In this document: one piece after another, positions 12,856-28,800 of the stretch
Position numbering within the stretch: position 1 is the stretch's first letter
How the letters are laid out: each line of letters starts with the position of its first letter
NCBI RefSeq assembly: GCF_901709675.1
Contig: NC_051101.1
Coordinates: 1,916,501 to 1,980,500 of the forward strand
Direction: 5' to 3'
DNA: 64,000 bases
Origin: Syngnathus acus
Taxonomy: Eukaryota > Chordata > Actinopteri > Syngnathiformes > Syngnathidae
Position numbers and translations under genes: made by a program
Notes under the pieces: generated by a model
What the model was told of the DNA's origin: nothing
The model's database searches: none
What the model saw: only the letters and a program-made list of their open reading frames with translations

Positions 12856-15800
12856 CTCGTGCTGTCACGCGCTCTCAGTGTACCTCTCTCGCACTTAAGT
12901 CACTGCGACACCATCAGTGGTTTATTTGTGTGCAAGCAGGAAAGCATGAGATCCTTGCAGTTGTCTGTCTGGCGTGGCATGAAAGCATTTCATGGTCCAC
13001 TCATCTTTGAGCAATGCCAGAGCACGTAGGGAGAGAGAAGGGGTTTTCCCTCGCTATCCTGCCTTCCTGCTCTTCCTTGTCGCACACGACGCACACACTT
13101 CCTCTTATCGATGCTCTCTTTTTGTTTTAATCCCCCTCGAGGAGTTTTACAGGAAGCTCTGGTTTAAAGGGCTAAATATGGAGTTGGAATATGTTGGTTC
13201 CTCTTCAATAAGAACAGCTTTATACTGTAAATATATGACTGTGCGTGTGAATCACAAGATTGAGGCAAACGGATGGACAATGGCGTAACTGGATGAAGTC
13301 CATGCTTAATGGTTTTACCCAGCAGTGAAAATACGAGTCAGTTATGCTTAACCCAAACTAAACATGCCAGCACATTTACCTAGTGGAGACCATGTCTGCA
13401 GTGCAGATCTGTGGTTTGGGGTTTGAATCTGGGCATTTGCTGAGGCTATAATTGAGAATTACATATCATACACACATCTGAAACTAGCTAAAAAAGAAAA
13501 TGCTAATACAAATTCAGATAGATTGCACACTGTCGATAAGTGTTGTCTAGCTTCAGAAACACTTTTAGTGCGTAATATTGAATTTTGCCATAACAATATT
13601 AGGTTAAATCAGTCAAATTTTTAAGTGAGGTCAACTAACTCTATTTTTCGAAATAAAAACAAGTAGCCATTTAAGTGAAGGAAACCAAATGTAGTGTATC
13701 AAGATTTAAGTATATCACCAAAGAGCAATATGACCTCACTACTGTTTTTAAAAGTCCGCATGCACACACCTCCAAGACAGTCAAAGAGCAAGTGAAACTT
13801 GATGTGATTTTTTTTCTAGCTGCTATTAATTGTGCAGCTTGTCCAAATATGAGTGGAAAGTCCACTTCCCCGTACACTGATGTGAAGTTACGCTGACTTT
13901 ATTTAAACACCAGTGTCGACATGTACGATGACATACGCTGACCTCACGCTCGCTCGGGAATGTCCTGCATTGCTCAACAGCTTCCCAGTAGATTCATTCA
14001 ATTTGTCAATGTCTGTGATTCGTAACCAGAGATAACGGCCCTTTTTTCATCAGATCATGCCATAACAATTCAAAGTTCATTCACGAGATGGGCAAAAGTG
14101 TTTTCTGTCATAAAATATATGCTTTGGCTCAATACAGGTTTGGAAACATTGCTCTACGCTGACTGGTTTTAATCTTGCTGATCAGCTCCATTCATTTTTT
14201 ACGGCCAACAAGCCGTTGTATAAATGGGTAGAAATAAAGAGTCAAGGTTTAGGATTGTTTGTTTGTTTGTTTGTTTGTTTGTTTGTTTGTCAGGCGTAGC
14301 CATCGGGCGTTGGCTCCATGGTGTCAAGAATGGACATGTTCAAATGTCAGGCGACATTTCATTCATTTATGAATGAATCATTTCCTTTGCACCATGCAGA
14401 CTCCGCTCCACCTGGCCGTGATCACCCGGCAGTCAGATGTGGTGGAGGCGCTGCTAAGGGCCGGGTCGGACCCCTCCTCATTGGACCGCAATGGCCAGAC
14501 GGTGCTTCACCTCTGCTGCGAATACCACCATCCGCTGTGTCTGTCCATGGTGCTTTCACTCCCCTCGTCTGTCGCCTGCCTGGAGATGAAAAACTTTCAA
14601 GGTAAGTGGAGAAGTAGGCAGAAGCCGCGCCGTGCGTGGCTGTCCACAAATAGCGGCACTTCACTGTCCTTCTCTCGTGGGCCGTTTCTTTCCACTGTGG
14701 CCCTTTAAACTCGCACACCAGGTTTGAGCCCCCTCCACGTGGCCGTACTCCACGGACACAGAGATTTGGCCGCCATGCTGCTGGTGGCGGGAGCTGATGT
14801 CAACACTGTGGTTAGTGCATGCCGTCGTTGCTCGCGCGATTTCCATTCAGACTGCCTGCCTGCGTCAGATGGATGACTTTGCCGCACCCACTTCATCAGG
14901 ACATCAAGAGCGGCCAGAGTCCCCTCATTCTTGCCGTGGAGAGCAACAATGCAGAAATGGTCCGCTTCCTCATTGAGGTAAAGAGATTGTGTGGGAAGGC
15001 TTGTGACTTGCATGAAACACTTGTTCCAAAATGACCACATTGAGGGGTTAAACGGGATCAAAGGTCGTCACTACATCTGTCCAAAGTTTTTTTCATTTTA
15101 ACACATGATAAGTAGGATTTTTCGAAATAGGCAAATATTGAATTCAGGTAAGTTCCCCAAAACATATTTTTCAAAATGACTATTGTGGCACAATCACAAC
15201 AGCGGAGGAAACAACACAAACTTTCATTTCTATTTTGGGAGGCCGGCCCACTGCAAATGAGTCCTCCACGTTTTCTCCTTGTCTTGGCGCAGAGCGGCTG
15301 CGATGTGAACAGGCCGTCGTACAGCAGCAACACGGCACTGCACAGCGCCTGCGCGCGGGGCCAGGCGGACGTGGTGCGGGCGCTCCTCAAGAGCGGCGCG
15401 GACAGCAGTCTCAAAAACTACCACAACGACACACCCGTCATGCTGGCCAAGAACAAAAAGGTCAGCACTAACAGTCAAGTGAGGCACTCAGGTGAAAACA
15501 TTGATGCTTTGAGATACAAGTTTCAATTCCGTGACCTGACCACACTCCTAAAGTCAGAACATTAGTATTTTGGATCATATTTTTCCATTGAGATGAATGG
15601 GAATGCCAAAACCTAGCAACAAACATGAGGGGGAAAAAAGCACATCAGAAGTGGGGGCAAAGGAATCATTGCGAAATCTGTCGGAGAATTAGTGAAGTAG
15701 AATCCAATTAGTTCTGTCCTGCCACCTAGCGGATAAACATGAATAGTGCAGCATGATCGTTACTTTTTCTTCATCTGGTCAGCTAGATTTATTTAGTAGA

Positions 15801-18033
15801 ATAAAAGCATTGTGGCATAATTGTTAATACTAAGTGTGTGAGTCCTGGGCGTACCCCATCTCATCCGCCACCCTCAGGTGGATGAGACAAAATGAATGGA
15901 TAAATGGGATTAACTTGACTTCCAAGTGCCCCACCTTGCAAACACCTGACTGAGCTCAGAACGTCACTATTTGGCCATGCCCCTCACATTCAACGCACAA
16001 ATACTAGTGTAATGGCCCGTGAATAGGAAAAATCCATGTATAATTGCTCCCTATAATACAAACCGGGTTCGGTTGAAGTTGGGAAATTGTGTAAAATGTA
16101 AATAAAAACAAAATACAATGATTTGAAAGCCCTTTTCAACCTATATTCAATTGAATACACTACAAATACAACATATTTAATGCTCAAACTCATAAACTTT
16201 ATTTAATTTTTCAAATAATAATTAACTTAGAATTTCATGGCTGCAACACGTGCAGTAGAAGTTGGGAAAGGGCATGTTTACCACGTCGTTACATCACCTT
16301 TCCTTTTAATAACACTCAATAAACGTTTTGAAAGAGAGGAGACTAATTCTCTTAGCTTCTCATGTGGAATTCTTTCCTATTCTTGCTTGATGAACCGCTT
16401 CAGTTGTTCAACAGTCCGGGGTCTTCCCTGTCGTATTTTACGCTTCATAATGCGGCACACGTTTTCTATTGGAGACAGGTCTAGACTGCAAGTGGGCCAG
16501 GGGAGAACCTGGACTCTTTTACTTCGAAGCCACGCTGTTGTAACACGTGCAGAATGTGGCTTGACATTATCTTGCTGATATAAGCAGCGGCGTCCATGAA
16601 AAAGACGTCGCTTGGATGGCATCATATGTTGCTCCAAAATCTGTATGTACTTTTCAGCATTTATTATTGCCTTCACAGAAATGTAAGTTACCCATGCCAT
16701 GGGAACTAATGCACCCCCATACCATCACAGATGCTGGCTTTTGAACTTTGCATTGATAACAGTCCGGATGGTCCGCTTCCTCTTTGGTCATCGTCCAGTG
16801 TTTCCAAAAAAAAATTTAAAAGTGGACTCATCAGACCACAAAACACTTTTCCATTGTGCATCAGTCCATTTTACATGAGCTCGGGCCCAGAGAACCAGGC
16901 GGCGTTTCTGGATGTTGTTCATAAACGTCTTTTGCTTTGCATGGTAGAGTTTTAACTCGTACTTACTGATGTAGTGACGAACTGTATTTACTGCCAGTGG
17001 TTTTCTGAAGTTTTCCTGAGCCCATTTGGTAATATCCTTTACACACTCATGTCGGTTTTTAAGGCAGTGCTGTCTGAGGGATCGAAGGTCACGGGCATTC
17101 AGTCTTGGTTTCCAGCCGTGGCACTTACATGCAGTAATTTCACCAGATTCTCTGAACCTTTTGATAATATTATGGACCGTAGATGTTGAAATCCCTAAAT
17201 TCCTTGCAATTTTGCTTTGAGAAATGTTGTTCTTAAACTGTTCAACTATTTTCTCACGCAGTCATGGACTAAGTGGTGAACCTCACCCCATCCTTGCTTG
17301 TGAATGACTGAGCATGTTTGGGGAGGCTCCTTTTATACCTACTCATGGTACCCACCTGTTCCAACTTAGCCTGATCACATGTGGGTTGTTCCAAATAGAT
17401 GTTTGATGAGCTTTTCTCAGCTTTCTCGGTATTTTTTGCCACCTTTCCCAACTTCTACTGGACGTGTTGCAGCCAGGAAATTCTAAGTTAATTATTATTT
17501 GGCAAAAATTGTCTTTGTAGTGTATTCAATTGAATATGGGTTGCGAAGGATTTTCAAGTCTTTGTATTTTGTTTTTATTTACATTTTACACAATTTCCCA
17601 ACTTCAACCGAATCCGGTTTGTAAATGCATTGGGAGAAAAAAATCTGATGATGGAGACATTTGTATTTTTTTTTTTTTGCAGATAGCAGACATCTTACGA
17701 GGGAGGGGTTCAAAACCCATACAAGTTCCAGATCAACATTTCGACACGTCAGCCTCGCCACACGGCAGCAGCTTAATGACCAACAGTAGAGGTCACTTCA
17801 TTAGGTACACCTGCTGATTCCCCCCAAAATCCAAACTGTGCTTTTTTTTTCCCTCTCAAATTTTAGGTTCACCATCTCCAAGCCGCAGTCGTGGTTGTTC
17901 TCCAACAATGCCTCACTGCGCCACCTCCCACTCACCAAGGACCCCACCAATGTTCGCCTTTCCATTTTACGAGCAGGAGTCCTCATGTATCAAAACTGGC
18001 AACTACTGCATCCCTCGGAACATCAAGCAATGA
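8935..18033 (+). CDS. bcl3: BCL3, ankyrin-repeat I-kappa-B family transcription cofactor
   Basis: Nine coding exons: 8935-9376, 10147-10258, 11676-11784, 14400-14601, 14722-14810, 14900-14977, 15293-15460, 17683-17791, 17867-18033; 491 codons. This nuclear I-kappa-B protein binds NF-kappa-B p50/p52 homodimers on DNA and modulates transcription. Residues about 175-400 are ankyrin repeats, with typical [58 protein letters not shown] and NDTPVMLAK units. The N-terminus carries PLDLS (19-23) and basic PRKRP and FRKRP segments (58-76); the C-terminus is Ser/Pro-rich (SPSPSRSRG), as in mammalian BCL3. The length is close to human (454 aa). Start: the first ATG in frame; a TTG codon precedes it. Intron 7 holds a Tc1/mariner copy. 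Exon 9 was placed by frame and composition and is the least certain part. Confidence 0.92.
12785..12852. repeat. (CT)n microsatellite in bcl3 intron 3
   Basis: An uninterrupted run of CT dinucleotides of about 34 units, with degenerate CT-rich flanks from 12700. It lies in the 2.6 kb intron between bcl3 coding exons 3 and 4 and creates artificial Ser/Leu open frames. Confidence 0.9.
14256..14290. repeat. (GTTT)n microsatellite in bcl3 intron 3
   Basis: About eight GTTT units, shortly upstream of bcl3 coding exon 4. Confidence 0.85.
16057..17623 (-). mobile_element. Tc1/mariner transposon copy, broken, in bcl3 intron 7
   Basis: The ends are long inverted repeats: TACAAACCGGGTTCGGTTGA at the left, mirrored by TTCAACCGAATCCGGTTTGTA at the right. 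The inverted similarity extends more than 100 bases inward, including the TATTCAATTGAATA palindromes near 16145 and 17525. The minus strand encodes transposase pieces. The clearest, 16700-16377, has [13 protein letters not shown] and [14 protein letters not shown], which carry the second catalytic Asp region and the DLSPIEN block before the third acidic residue of DDE/D transposases. An N-terminal helix-turn-helix part is visible near 17280-17100 but is interrupted by stops. It lies antisense to bcl3. Confidence 0.85.
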
Positions 18034-18331
18034 GGAAAATGACAAATCTAGCATTCAGTGATGTTGCACATTAAAAAGAGTAGCCGGTTTACTCAAAGAA
18101 TTAATGGGGGAGAAACTAATACAGTGTTCAGAGTTGGGTGGCTAGGCTAACCTATGCTAACGCACAGGTTAAGTCACGTTTCCAGTGCCATGTGATCATC
18201 TGCAATGGAACTCCGGGTTTAATTTGTTCAGTGACTGAGCTGTGATGTACCTCAGCTTTGTTTGTACTCAGGGGTGTGCCAAGGCTGGGGGCCGAGGGGG
18301 TTTAGGTACCCATTGCTAGTTTGATCTAGAT

Positions 18332-18450
18332 CAGGGGTCCCAAACTCCAGTCCTCGGGGGCCGCATTCCTACATGTTTTCCAAGTTTCCCTCGTTAAACA
18401 CACCTGATTCAATTATCAGGCTCCTGCAGAACGTGAGGATGAACTGATCA
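18332..18450. mobile_element. hAT-type MITE, truncated half
   Basis: Starts CAGGGGTCCCAAACTCCAGT and continues through ACACACCTGATTCAATTATC, the left half of a common fish hAT MITE. The matching right terminal repeat is missing; the sequence runs directly into the next MITE at 18451. Confidence 0.5.
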
Positions 18451-18827
18451 TTCTTAACCTTGTTGGAGGTATCGAACCCCACCAGTATCATATGCGCATT
18501 CACCGAACCCCTCTTTCGTGAAAAATGGTTTTTTTTCAAATTGAAGACCTCAATGTTTATTACTAGTGCACAAAATGAGCCGTGCATGAACATCAGCTTG
18601 TTCAAAGAAAAAAAAAACACAATGCATGAAGTCAAAACAAATTACATACCTGCAGATCAGAGTGACTGCTGCTGTTGCCTTTACGAGACCATTTCAGATA
18701 TGCGTCATCACAAATTAACACAATAAATCAGGCATGTTCGGACCTCCGCAGTGGAGGCTCTGGCGAACCCCTGAGACCGACTGACGGAACCCCTAGGGTT
18801 CGATCCAACCCAGGTTAAGAACCACTG
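18451..18827. mobile_element. hAT-type MITE (CAGTGGTTCTTAA family), copy 1
   Basis: The right end is GGTTAAGAACCACTG. The left end begins at TTCTTAACCTTGTTGG and lacks the outermost CAGTGG. The interior matches the element at 62087-62731 almost word for word (GAACCCCTCTTT, CACAAAATGAGCCGTGCATG, TGAGACCGACT), so the two are copies of one family. Confidence 0.75.
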
Positions 18828-20445
18828 GTATACAGTATACAGTGACTGTCCAGGACCCCCTGTACTTGTAAAGTGATGGAATTTGCATTACATTGCCTTG
18901 TGTGTTTTGTTTACATATGCTACGCAGAAAAAGATAGGAATTTGGATTGGGCTTTCCAGTCAAATTTCAAGATAGACCTAAATTATAAATAACCTTTACA
19001 GGTGAATTTATTTTGAACTTTTAAATGTCCATTTGTTCACTGTTTCAGTGCGTTTTGTACAACTTGATGTTTGACAACATGGTGCTGAATGGCAAACCTT
19101 TCTGTGACCCTTCCAATCTCACTGTATCTCTGTAGCCCAATACAGTATCCCTAACCTTTTGTGAGTAGTGTCTTATGTTATTCTGCTTTTGTTAAAAAAT
19201 TTCAAAGTATATTTATAAAAGCTTATCTTGTGTTAATTTCTTTCGACCATACATTTCATAATATACCTAGCATTTCTTAATATAACTGTAATTGACATTT
19301 ACTTTTTCTCAAAGTGAAAGGGAAAGGAAATCAGAAATGAGATTTATCATAAACGAAATCGAGCTAAAATCTTCCTGTTATGGTTCCACCCCCTAAAAAT
19401 AGAAAGAAAAGCTTGTCCACTCCAATCAAGCGGTTCCGTTTGAAAGAAGTAGCAATGTGATTGGTCAGTTGCCACCCGCCCCCATGGAGGCGACCAACCA
19501 ATTGTAAGTCGTGCGCGCGGCCATGTTGAATTGTCAATAATTTGAAAGTGAGACAACAAAGAAGTGATATAAAGTTACGACTGAAGCAGATTTCGCGAAA
19601 CGGTGTCAAAACTGCTGTCGGACTCGACACACATATCACGTTAAAAGCTTACAAGCGAAAATATACTTTGGCTGGAGGGAGAAAACTCAAGGTAGGTTTG
19701 ACGCGTAACTGTTCTCAAGCACCGTAGTTTGAACATCGAAGGCGGCTAGGATAATAGCATGCTAACTTGAGCTTGTTGGTGGAAAAGTTTCCAACTTTGT
19801 TGAACGTTGATTCGAAACGTTTCCCGAGATGCTTTGTTTGTCTATCCTGCTCGAGTATCAAAATATGAAATGACTTTTGTCTGAGACGCCCATTATAGTT
19901 CACATTTGTTGGTGACTTTTGACTGACTGACAACAGGTGACCACATGTATTTGGCTTGTTGATGAATTTCTTTACCATTTAAGAAATTTTTCTTGTTTTA
20001 TGTCATGGCAGGTGACCTGGATTTGGCCAATCCCAAATCATCCCAACAATACTATAAAGGCTAATCCAGTTGGTCAAATAACAGTAGAAAAATCCAAGGA
20101 ATTGAAAATATTTAGTAGATGTAGCTCATCAGACACAACAGCCTTAGTCACATCAATGAACAGAATTGCAATTCTGACAAAGATAAAGAGGACTATTAGA
20201 TAACAGCTCTTGTGATATATTTATTCACATGAATGTTAATTTCTCCATTTTTTTGGGAGAGTTACGTTGTAAATTATCATAATTCACACACAGGCCTCTT
20301 TATTTTCAAGGGCCCTGTTGACAGATGCTCAAAGTGCAGTGCAATTTTTACCTTTTTTTTTTTAGTCTGTACTTCAGTATTAGTAAGAAACACAAATCAG
20401 TTGCGCTGGTAACTTTCAAATAAAGAAAAGAGAAAGACAAGAAAA

Positions 20446-23149
<2,704 letters not shown>

Positions 23150-24740
23150 AAGAATGGGGTAAGTTTGGGGAGGAAAGTTGACAAGTGTCAAAGGAGTTTC
23201 ACCACCATATCATAAAACTAAAATAGATAAACCTATATACAGTATTTTTATACATACTATTTCTGTTAGACATTTATGTACATTATCCTGTCCTCTGGTA
23301 GCTTTCTGCAGTGGTTGACTTTTGAGACTTCTTAGTTCTCTTCACCACTCTGCATTTTGCTTGACTTCCAAATTGCTACACTTTGGAGCATATGTTAGAG
23401 TTTTCACGTATTGTAACTGGTTTTGTAGCATTCTATACAATATCCCCCATAAAAGGCCTCAAAGTTAAAAAGCAAGCCTTCACTACAGAGTTTTAACACA
23501 CCACGGGCTCGTGCTGCCCACCACAGGCCAGTCTTGATAGTACAACAACAGACCTGACTTGTGAGGATGCAGAATTGTCGGTAGAGAATGTTGTGCTTTC
23601 GTCTTTCTATTTTCTCATGTGTCAGTCCTTAAACAACAACAGCTATTATGTGCATTCTGTGCCGTGATAGTCATCTCAAGTCCACCACACTAGGCAGCCC
23701 CCCTCCCCGATCATGCATGCCGCCCGCCAGGGGTTCTCACATTTTAGAAATGGATTGAGATTTTAGCAGTGTGTATTTGGTCACCCTTTTTTACATGCTT
23801 ACATTTCAATTGTTTTTCAGAAAACAAAAGATGGCTTCTGATATCGTAAAAATATGGCTCAAGACACAATGTGAAGAGTTCTGGTTCACTGTGGTTTACA
23901 ACCTGCCCATCTTGTATGCACGCACGTTCGTGTGTATTTTTGTGACCAAAGTGTTGGGTCAGATTTTGCTGACAAGGAGCAGTACTAACCATGCTGTCTG
24001 GTTCTGGAGGGGGTTGAGGAACTTCAGACTGTGTGTGTGTGTGTTCTTTTTTTTATGGACTGCTACAGTCGGTACCAGCAAACAGGCGGCTTCCGTTCAA
24101 TGATTTATGTATTTTTTTTGGTCACCACAAAGAGAGATGGGCAAGAATTTCTGTTATATGCTGTTGCTATAGCCTACTGGGAGAAGAATAAAACTAACTT
24201 GAGCTTTATGTTCTTGTTTCATTATTGGGTGGGGGGGTATGCGTGCACAACATAATGGTATGCAGAATTTAGAAAAACGTATTTATGCTGTGCATTGTTC
24301 CTACTCATATTCACAGGGAATAGGGACAGAGTCTGAGAATAGCAAAACTCTGAATTCCAGCTGAAATGTTACAAATTAAATAAAAGGAAAAACATTATTC
24401 CTCATGATGAAGATCAAACAACAACAAAAGCTCGAAAACAAATTACAAGTAAGTTACAAGTATTTTAAAATCGGTAATTGCGTTTGTGGGTCTGCGTAAA
24501 GATCTGCTAGTAGAATTTAACGGCGTGTTCCGACTTAAGTCGCCACTGTTGAGAATGTCCGTCGTTAAACGAGGACTTCGAGTGTGTTTTTAATCCATTT
24601 AATTTTCACCTATTTTCCAAAGACAAAGAAAACTATTTAAGTTATTCTAAAGCTTTAAACTGGCACTTTTATTTATTAAATGTAGCGTAAATCAGACGTA
24701 CCCTTGGAATGTCATTCAGTGGACGATTGAATGAACCCGC
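23150..24740. other. ddx61 3' UTR and spacer
   Basis: Probably a long 3' UTR ending after AATAAA at 24187. Beyond it is an AT-rich stretch with a decayed repeat (GGGAATAGGGACAGAGTC near 24318, resembling GGGAATAGGGACCGGGCC near 9465). No gene is seen. Confidence 0.4.
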
Positions 24741-24953
24741 TGATTGGCGAATGACCCGGGTGCTGTGACGTCAATACAAGTAGGTCTATCTGGAGTCGGT
24801 TTTGACCAATGGCCAGAAACATCCGCTAGACCCTAGCCAATCCGCTGGCTCGGATCCCGGAAGTAGACGGATCCTTGTCAACCACGGCCACAGACTCTGC
24901 GGTGAACTTTACCGGTGCTGAGTCCCCCCCTCCCCCGCAACCAAACCTTTAAC
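24741..24953 (+). promoter_or_regulatory. Probable tomm40 promoter and non-coding first exon
   Basis: TATA-less and GC-richer than its surroundings. It has an inverted CCAAT box (GATTGG, 24741), a perfect CRE palindrome TGACGTCA (24766-24773), CCAAT (24808 and 24837 areas) and an ETS-like CCGGAAGT (24858). A donor AAC/GTGAGT lies at 24953/24954. The matching acceptor TTTGCAG ends at 25868, 19 bases before the tomm40 start codon. The layout fits a housekeeping mitochondrial gene promoter; function is inferred. Confidence 0.6.
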
Positions 24954-25887
24954 GTGAGTAAATTAACCCTCAAATTCCGTTATTACATCCATACAAAAAA
25001 TCATAGCTGCTTGTGCGAGCGGATACTTTACAAGACTGTTGTCGGTATTTGTCCCTACCGGACGCTTGGATCTCGTGGCCATCCACATGGCTTCGTCTCC
25101 AGCTAGGTAGCTAGCTTGCGAGCTAACTCATGCTAGCTAGCTTGAGCCACTTCGGCTCAAATGAGAAGTTATTGTGTCCTTCGCAATACTTTGTGACTCC
25201 TGCAAGCTCTGAGTTGCACCGTGGCAACCACAACCAACGCGGTTCGTTTGGAATGAGGAGAAACGGACCAAATTGGGCCTTAACTAAAAGCTAGTCTACT
25301 GTACTCCAATGGATGCTTATGTTTCTGTAGGTGCCTAACTCTGCCCTTCCTTCGTCTAATTGTTATTGAGATTTGTGTGAAATACTTGTTGAGAATCCCA
25401 ATGTGTTTAAGGTTTTGGTGTGAAGCTCACATGGCTTAAGAGCTAATTCTACTGCTACTCGTAGGAGTAGACCTCTAGTAACTATCGAATCCATCATTTA
25501 GCCATCATTTCTGAAGTGATCTTGACGGGGGTGGGGTACAGATTATACAGGAGTATACCAACTCCTTAAGTCTCGTTCTCATGGAAGTGAAAGAACTGAA
25601 CCAAACTCTCAAGTTGTGGTGGCACAATGGTGGTTTGACTGATTGTTTAAAAAACAGACGTACATTAGTTTTTGGTGCAACAACAACCCTTTATTTGAGT
25701 CTGAAAATACCATTTATAAATGTTGAATTCATGCATTTTGATCTGCCAAACAGCTCGCACAATTAAGCTCACAGCGATGATCCTTCAAATGGATTATTTG
25801 CTTAACGCGTTCTTTGGTGAAAGGGTTCAGGGTTAGCTAGTCATTAATCATTCGTCCAATCTTTGCAGTCTGTACAGTCCTCAGAGT

Positions 25888-28800
25888 ATGGGCAGTGTGC
25901 TGGCTGCCACCTCCCCTGCGCCCACCCCGACCGGCGGGGGCCAGGGGGTCCCGGGCTTGGTTGCGGTTCCACCCGGGTTCACCATGCCCTCCATGCCCTC
26001 CGTGTCCTCTGTCCCGTCGTCGTCCGAGCTGCAGATCACGGACGTGGCGCAGTTGTCGTCACTTCCCAACCCGGGCACATACGAAGAGTGCCACCGCAAA
26101 TGTAAAGGTAAGCGGTCACGCAAGTCACCAGACCGAGCGGTACTCGCTTTACCGGTTGCTAACAGTCAACTAGTTGCTGCCTTGCCGTTAGAATACGTCA
26201 CCATGCGGCACATTGGGCCAATCTTATCCCTTTAAGACAACTCACTGATGTAACGGTCTCAGCATTTTTGCGTGTTGGGTTAAACTGGCGGGAAAAACAA
26301 ATAAGTCGGATAACGGGAAACATTTCTTGAAAGAAGTTGACGTTATACTAGAATAAAGTTGGAATTCAGGTCAAAGTAATTTTACAATCAACATTTTACA
26401 TTATATTATGAATAGGTCAACATTTTTTACATAATTTTGCAAGAATCAATTCAAAATGGGAGATCAAAGGTTTGTTTTTATAAAGTTTTAATATTCTCAT
26501 TAGTACCCGTTATGTCACTTACAATACTTTGCGTGTTGTTTTTTCCAGAGGTCTTCCCTCTCCAGATGGAAGGCATGCGCTTAGTGGTGAACAAAGGCTT
26601 GAGTAACCACTTCCAGGTCAGCCACACCATCACCCTCAGCACCCTGGGCGACTCTGGCTATCGATTTGGCTCCACGTACGTCGGCAGCAAACAGACCGGA
26701 CCGGCCGAGGTAGGCTGGCGACTGGCGTCTTTTTTTTGCAAACGTCTTCGTTTGACCAGCGTCATTTCAAGAAAACAAGTCTTTTACAATAAGCCACCAT
26801 TTTTTGGATAAGACAAAGCAATCCTTTTAGTTGATCCAATTATAATTTCATTACTCACAAATTGAGAAGAAAAATTGTGCAAAGTGCCCAAAAGATTGCC
26901 AAGAGTTTTTTTTTTTTTTTTAATGTATGTATTATTATTTTTTTTTTTTTACCATCAGTCCTTCCCGGTCATGGTGGGTGACATGGACAATACGGGGAGC
27001 CTCAATGCCCAAATTATCCACCAGCTCACCTCGGCCCTCCGCTCCAAAGTTGTCCTCCAGGTAACTGGCTTGCGCGCCTCATTCAACGAGCAGCCTCGTT
27101 CAACCGGCATGCTTCATTTTGCCCGTGTTGCCGTTGCAGACCCAGCAGCACAAGTTTGTCAACTGGCAGTGCAACCTGGAGTACCACGGCGGCGACTTCA
27201 CTTCTGCCCTGACGCTGGGAAACCCTGACATCCTCGGAGCCTCCGGTATGACGCCAAAGCGCTCGTCCTAAGCTGCTCATTTGGCTCCATTTTCCCCCTT
27301 AATTTTTTCATTTGTCTTCAGGCATCGTCGTGGCCCACTATCTGCAGTCCATCACGCCCGCGCTCGCCCTGGGTGGCGAGCTGGTTTACCACCGCAGACC
27401 CGGCGAAGAAGGAACGGTTACCTCCCTTCTGGGCAGGTACACAGGTAAAAAGAGCAAAAGATTTAGCTCATTTTTAATAAAGGTCTTCGTATTATAAGAA
27501 AACTGTCATCATTTGATGGGAAAGTTTTTGAGGGAAAAAAACAATTCCGGTCCTAGATTTATAATCCATATAGTCAAAATTGCACCAAAAATATTTTTAC
27601 GAGAAAATAGCCGATTAAATATCTTTGAGAAAATACAGTCAAACCTCTACATATGAATTTAATTCATTCCGGGACCTACTTTGTATGTTGAAATAGTCGT
27701 ATCTTGGATCTAATATTTCCATAAGAATACATTGTAATTTGTTTAATTCGTTCCATAGCCAAAAAAATAACGATAACTCCTTAGGAGACACTGCAGATAA
27801 TTACACTTAGCAATAAAACAAATGCATTATGTCAGACATGTTAAAAGAAATAAATTACAAAGAAATAAGAAAGGGTTTTTGTTACTGTACCTTTGAGACA
27901 CATAGAGATACATACATTACGTTCTGTAACTTACTGTAACTTAGTCTGTGAACTTCAAACTAACTTAGCTTATTTTCTTATATTTTATATACATTTTTCA
28001 TATTTTTTTATCCAACTTACACAAGGTTAACTTAAAAATAATAGCTTTTTTATTTTGTAATTTTTTTTTAATGTTTTTCTTTAACTCATCTTCACCCTCT
28101 TCACTCAATTCAGGCTTTCTTTTCTTTGCTTCACTTTCCTCCTCACCTTTACTCGACCGCTTTGCAGATTTTTTTTAAAGAAAGGTGTTCCATCTCTTCT
28201 GAGGTAGGGCTGCGATGTTTAGAGATGGTGGTGATCCCCTTGGATGGCTTCCTTCTGCTTAATCGTCGTCGCTTGATCGTCGAAATTGCTGACATGTTCC
28301 GGCCATATTCTTTTGCAAGATCACTCACGCACTCCACACATGTTTTCTGATGATTACTTGTTTTAATTGTAAAGAAATCATCACACTTTTCCTCTTTTCA
28401 CCACTACTACTATGCCATTGCGTTAGCCTTCTTGAGATATGATAACGTGATGCTGACATCATCCCGACATGCCGCCATCTTGCGGGCTAACCATGACGAC
28501 GTAGTATGTTAGGAATTACTTTGGATGTTGAGTCAAATATTTGATCAAATTTCACATCGTATGTTGAAAAATTTGTATGTTTAAGCAATCGTATTTAGAG
28601 GTTTAACTGTAGTCCTGATCAATTTGTGAGATGTTAGCCATTAATTGTGTCTGTCGATACTTGTTGTCTTTGTCAGGTGACAACTCAGTGGCCACGGTGA
28701 CGTTGGGTGGAGGAGGATGTCACGCCACCTACTACCATAAAGCCAACGAGCAGGTACCCGCCAAGGAGATAATGTTCATTTTGGAGGGGGGGGGGGACTT

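Larger units (their letters stand above)
18034..20445. other. Intergenic between bcl3 and ddx61, including probable ddx61 5' exon
   Basis: Holds the bcl3 3' region, two MITE pieces (18332-18827), then unremarkable AT-rich sequence. A likely non-coding first exon of the downstream helicase ends at the donor CTCAAG/GTAGGT near 19691, in a locally CpG-richer stretch (GTGCGCGCGGCC near 19511). The coding exon would be joined through an acceptor near 20365. Confidence 0.4.

Noticed and set aside
12379-13029. 216-codon open frame
   Set aside because: Carried by the (CT)n tract in a bcl3 intron; Leu/Ser low complexity and no family features.
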